DNA of 9,845 nt from DAOTUB01 sp034437455 (GTDB lineage Bacteria; Chloroflexota; Anaerolineae; B4-G1), in assembly GCA_034437455.1 (NCBI GenBank), contig DAOTUB010000283.1:1-9845 (forward strand). Reading direction: 5' to 3'. Position numbers and translations under genes: made by a program. Shown in pieces: positions 7,254 through 9,845 of this stretch (its first letter is position 1; each line of letters starts with the position of its first letter). The notes below the pieces were generated by a model, which searched no databases, was not told the origin of the DNA, and saw only the letters and a list, made by a program, of their open reading frames with translations.

Positions 7254-7523
7254 TCAGCTATTCCTCAGGACGAGCGGCAGATAGACCCTGTACTCCGCGC
7301 CACCGTGCCAGAAGCCCTGCCCCAAGGTGACGCCCTTGCCGGAGATGACGCCCACCACCGGCTGACCCAGTGTGGCCCGCAGACTCACACCTCCAACCGT
7401 GGAATCCGATGCCCCACCGCCCAGTACCTCTCGCGGTCGCTCGAGGTCGCCACTCGCCAGTGCCAGCCCGGCCAGCAGCAGTGACAGGGCCAGCGCCAAT
7501 GTCAGAATATGAACCGCTCTCAT
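7254..7523 (-). CDS. Small secreted protein with GGG...GQP...GFW core and C-terminal YLPLVLRNS tag
   Basis: The 89-aa protein has a signal peptide (MRAVHILTLALALSLLLAGLALAS) with likely cleavage near residue 24, leaving about 65 residues. The core has VLGGGASDSTVGG (33-45), LRATLGQPVVGVISG (48-62) and VTLGQGFWHGG (65-75), a pattern common in exported proteins of Chloroflexota and some other bacteria (Gly-rich stretch, GQP, then LGxGFW). It ends VYLPLVLRNS at the very C terminus, the same nine residues as near the end of the 1238-aa protein. AGGAGG (7531-7536) lies 7 bases before ATG 7523 and overlaps the stop codon of the upstream 606-aa gene, so translation is probably coupled. The function is unknown; the protein is almost nothing but export signal, short core and tag. 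Confidence 0.85.
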   Translation of the reverse strand: MRAVHILTLALALSLLLAGLALASGDLERPREVLGGGASDSTVGGVSLRATLGQPVVGVISGKGVTLGQGFWHGGAEYRVYLPLVLRNS

Positions 7524-7535
7524 TCTCGTGCCTCC

Positions 7536-9356
7536 TTACGGGCAGGTGATGGCAGCATAGCTGCTATCATAGACCTGGAAACAGACCAGCGTGCCGCTGT
7601 CGCGAGTGGCGCCGCCGTCTAACTTGCTGACGCCCAGGCGCACCGTGCCGCCGTTCTGGTAAAGCCCATCGTCGCCGGTGAACTGCGAGCTATCGACCGT
7701 CGCCGCGCTGTAAGAGTTGGACAGGCCATAGTTCTCGCTACCGCCGTTCTCTCCCAGGGCGGCGACGCTCTCGGCCTCCAGCGTCGCGCCGCCACTATTG
7801 GAGATACCGTAAGCGTTGTCCCGCGCGCGCGCGGTGAAGGAGCCGCCGCACAGCGTCGCCGTGCCGATCCAGTTGGCCAGGCCGTAGCTGGTGCCGCCGT
7901 CCTCGCCCAGGGCGGTGACGCTTTCGGCCTCCAGCGTGGCGTCGCTGTTGTAGTTGAAGATGCCATAGGCGTTGTCCCCGCCACGTCCGGTGAAAGAGCC
8001 GCCGCGCAGCGTCGCCACCGCGCTATTGGAATTGTACAGGCCGCAGTTCTCGCCGCCGCCATCCTCGGCCAAGGCGGTGACGCTTTCTGCCACCAGCGTG
8101 GTACCGCTGCTGAGGTTGTGGATACCATAGGCATCTGCCCCCGCGCGCGCGGTGAAGGAGCCGCCGCGCAACGTCGCAGTCATGCCGTTAGACCGCAAGC
8201 CGCGGTTCTCGTCGCTGCCGTCCTCGGCCAGGGCGGTGACGTTCTCGGCCTCGAATGGGGCGCTGCCGGTGTGGGAAATACCCACGGCCGACATCCCGCC
8301 GCGTGCAGTGAAGGAGCCGCCGCGCAACGTCAGCGCACCACTATTGAACAAACCAGTGTTGTCGCTGCCGTTCTTGGCCAGAGCGTCGACGTTCTGCAAC
8401 GTGACACCGATGCCACTCCCGTTCAGATAGATGGCGTAATTGACCGTGCCATCGCCTTGCGCTCGTACCGCCACCTCCGTCACCAGCGTTTGGGTTGTGC
8501 CGTCCCCTGCCAGCAGGGCCGCCTGGAAGTAATTTGTGCCGCTATTGTTTATCGCCAGGGCCTGCAGGCTGACGTGGTGAGTCAGAACCAGCGTGGCCTG
8601 GGTCAGGTACGGTGGGACGTTGCCGATGGTGCTGGTGATGACGGTCAACTCCGGACCGGCTCCCTGGAGATGTACGTGGGGCTTCATCGTCACCGTCTCA
8701 CTGTACACCCCCGGTGCCACCCACACCAGGTAGGGGTTGCCGGCCGCGGCGTCGCGGATGCTGTCTATGGCCGCCTGGACATTGGTATAGTCGCCGCCGC
8801 TCTTGGCCACGACGACCACGTTCTGGTAGTCGGCCCCCAGCTCGCTGGCGTGCAGGCCGTCGACTGTGTCGGCGTTGGTCGACTGCAAGGCATACGGCAC
8901 GGCGGCGATGCGCGTGTCCGGCTTTAACTGTTCAAAAGGGCCGGCGGCGCTCGCGCCGAACCAGACCCGCAGGTAGCGCTCGGACTGGCTAAAGACATCT
9001 GCCGCCAGTGCTCGCGTCATCCCGTCCAACTTGGTATCTCCCAGAAGGAGGCTGAACAGGCCATCGCTCACCTCCAACCGCACGGAAGCGGTCGGCTCCC
9101 CGGCACTAGTCCCATCGTTCGACCAGTAGGTGACAGCGCCGGTCGCGTCGACGATGGCGAACTTGAAGTAGCCCATGTCGTCATAGGGGCTGCCGTTCAC
9201 ACGCACCTCTCCCTGATAGGAGACCACTCTCGGCGCCCCGCCCTGGACCAGGGGGGCATTCCCTGGCGCGGCCCGGCTCACTGCCATCAGCACCGCCCCG
9301 GCGAGCAGCGCCAGGGCCAGGACCAGCATAAAACGTATTCTTATTCTCGTGCTCAT
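7536..9356 (-). CDS. Secreted beta-helix protein with pectinesterase-like region and 52-residue tandem repeats
   Basis: The 606-aa protein has a signal peptide (basic MSTRIRIRF, hydrophobic 10-25, likely cut near residue 30). Residues about 45-172 form a domain starting VSYQGEVRVNGSPYDD and ending RIAAVPYALQSTNADTVDGL, a pattern recurring in exported and tail-fibre-like proteins. Residues about 180-300 resemble the start of a pectin methylesterase beta-helix (KSGGDYTNVQAAIDSI, APGVYSETV, HLQGAG), but the later QDT and DFIFG catalytic motifs are missing, so it is probably not an enzyme. Residues 318-562 are tandem repeats (TLRGGSFTARGG, AYGI, AESVTALAEDGG, YGL) predicted to stack as helix coils. 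A short tail with C592 and C605 follows; unlike its neighbours it lacks the YLPLVLRN ending. AAGGAGG (9363-9369) supports ATG 9356. It forms a unit with the 89-aa gene 12 bases downstream. Confidence 0.88.
   Translation of the reverse strand: MSTRIRIRFMLVLALALLAGAVLMAVSRAAPGNAPLVQGGAPRVVSYQGEVRVNGSPYDDMGYFKFAIVDATGAVTYWSNDGTSAGEPTASVRLEVSDGLFSLLLGDTKLDGMTRALAADVFSQSERYLRVWFGASAAGPFEQLKPDTRIAAVPYALQSTNADTVDGLHASELGADYQNVVVVAKSGGDYTNVQAAIDSIRDAAAGNPYLVWVAPGVYSETVTMKPHVHLQGAGPELTVITSTIGNVPPYLTQATLVLTHHVSLQALAINNSGTNYFQAALLAGDGTTQTLVTEVAVRAQGDGTVNYAIYLNGSGIGVTLQNVDALAKNGSDNTGLFNSGALTLRGGSFTARGGMSAVGISHTGSAPFEAENVTALAEDGSDENRGLRSNGMTATLRGGSFTARAGADAYGIHNLSSGTTLVAESVTALAEDGGGENCGLYNSNSAVATLRGGSFTGRGGDNAYGIFNYNSDATLEAESVTALGEDGGTSYGLANWIGTATLCGGSFTARARDNAYGISNSGGATLEAESVAALGENGGSENYGLSNSYSAATVDSSQFTGDDGLYQNGGTVRLGVSKLDGGATRDSGTLVCFQVYDSSYAAITCP
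7671..8405 (-). repeat. Tandem repeat of about 156 bases (52 residues) inside the 606-aa gene
   Basis: The GGSFT motif recurs at residues 346, 398, 452 and 504 (spacing 52, 54, 52) with a diverged copy SSQFT at 556, and each repeat also carries an (A)E(S/N)V(T)AL half. At DNA level a near-identical block GTGAAGGAGCCGCCGC recurs near 7833, 7989, 8151 and 8307, spaced 156, 162 and 156 bases. Each repeat probably makes two beta-helix coils of about 26 residues. Confidence 0.9.
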
Positions 9357-9424
9357 TTCAGACCTCCTTGTCGTTGATACATTCGTAGCTTGAGTAGGCT
9401 AGACCTAAGAGTCTCCTGGCTACG

Positions 9425-9700
9425 TCACAACAGACCTGACTTTGCGTTGTTCACCCAACCTGCGTCCGATTGGATGTCCGTCTTGTGAACGATCAGGTCG
9501 GCGTCCCACTGTGCATCGGTGAAGTAGACCGTCTTATCCGCCTCGCTTTGAATGCCAGTATACCACCAAATCGAGCCTTTGGTAGCCTCCCATTGATTTG
9601 TTGTTTCGCAGACGATCAAGTCAGCTTCCGAGCGAATGTCCGTGACGAATACTTTCAGATCCGCCTCGGACGCAATATCTGTTTTGTACAGTTTAGCCAT
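9425..9700 (-). CDS. DUF6150-like small repeat protein (91 aa)
   Basis: The protein is built from a 13-residue repeat of the form (K/V/F)TDIxSEADLxVx: KTDIASEADLKVF (6-18), VTDIRSEADLIVC (19-31), a longer variant ETTNQWEATKGSIWW (32-46), then YTGIQSEADKTVY (47-59), FTDAQWDADLIVH (60-72) and KTDIQSDAGW (73-82). I recognise this as the family annotated DUF6150; its function is not known to me. There is no signal peptide or membrane segment. AAGGAG lies 8 bases before ATG 9700. Base composition is visibly less GC-rich than the neighbouring genes, which could mean transfer or simply composition. It is the first gene of the leftward block seen in the window, separated by 68 bases from the 606-aa gene, so co-transcription is possible but not shown. 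Confidence 0.8.
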   Translation of the reverse strand: MAKLYKTDIASEADLKVFVTDIRSEADLIVCETTNQWEATKGSIWWYTGIQSEADKTVYFTDAQWDADLIVHKTDIQSDAGWVNNAKSGLL

Positions 9701-9721
9701 TTTGCGATCTCCTTTTATTCA

Positions 9722-9739
9722 TTTTCAGCATACTGAAAA
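9722..9739. promoter_or_regulatory. Perfect inverted repeat upstream of the 91-aa gene (possible operator)
   Basis: TTTTCAG (9722-9728) and CTGAAAA (9733-9739) form a perfect 7-base inverted repeat around CATA, 21 bases before the start codon at 9700. On the minus strand the centre reads TATGCT, a plausible -10-like hexamer. A dimeric repressor site is possible; a weak AU-rich mRNA hairpin is the alternative. Confidence 0.35.
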
Positions 9740-9845
9740 CGGTATGATCTCAGAACCAGCACTTTTTCGAGAAACAAGATAGTTTTCGTCAGACAACGAG
9801 CTTGGAAGGGCAGATTTTCACCCAAAACCTCTTCCATCCGCTGTT

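Noticed and set aside
7671..8405. Regular repeat spacing considered as a CRISPR array or a DNA satellite
   Set aside because: The repeats are coding, spaced in multiples of three and translate into a consistent beta-helix motif. There are no short direct repeats with unique spacers.
8118..8927. Plus-strand frame of 269 residues opposite the repeat gene
   Set aside because: It mirrors the tandem repeat and the pectinesterase-like region on the other strand, with no domain or start signal of its own.
9391..9424. Imperfect hairpin GTAG...CTAC with inner AGAC/GTCT between the 91-aa and 606-aa genes
   Set aside because: The stem is interrupted by unequal internal loops and no T-tract follows, so it is too weak to call a terminator.
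9715..9843. Minus-strand open frame entering from the right edge (42 residues, ending QYAENE)
   Set aside because: It could be the end of an upstream gene, but it is short, resembles nothing I recognise and overlaps the palindrome. The sequence beyond 9845 is needed to decide. Otherwise I see nothing in 9741-9845.

Overview
The window is high-GC bacterial DNA, and its protein content points to a Chloroflexota bacterium (Anaerolineae-like). The evidence is the Pro/Thr/Ala-rich linkers, a lipoprotein with a discoidin-like tail, CSLREA/NosD-type beta-helix proteins, and two secreted proteins ending in the same YLPLVLRNS peptide. This assignment rests on recognised sequence style, not on a database search. 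I saw no RNA gene, CRISPR array, insertion sequence or integrase.

Layout. Positions 1-1578 hold a rightward operon: the last 29 codons of a probable ECF sigma factor, a membrane anti-sigma factor with two membrane segments, and a zinc-ribbon NUDIX hydrolase, with gaps of 10-20 bases. A hairpin at about 1580-1607 separates it from a convergent leftward block that fills the rest of the window. Read in the direction of transcription (right to left), that block holds: a 91-aa protein made of 13-residue repeats (DUF6150-like, 9425-9700); a 606-aa secreted beta-helix protein with a 52-residue tandem repeat (7536-9356); an 89-aa secreted mini-protein 12 bases behind it (7254-7523); a 67-aa cytoplasmic protein (6963-7166); a 1238-aa secreted protein made of two duplicated CSLREA/beta-helix halves (3165-6881); and a 478-aa lipoprotein (1633-3069).

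How the parts may fit. The leftward block looks like a cell-surface locus: four of its six proteins have export signals and three carry repetitive or beta-helix folds typical of adhesion or carbohydrate contact. No catalytic motif is visible in them, so enzymatic roles are not claimed. The most interesting signals are the shared C-terminal YLPLVLRNS peptide, conserved in protein while its codons have diverged (suggesting selection as a sorting or anchoring tag); two mutually exclusive hairpins between the 1238-aa gene and the lipoprotein; and 7-base-periodic ATTACGN repeats in the leaders of those two genes.
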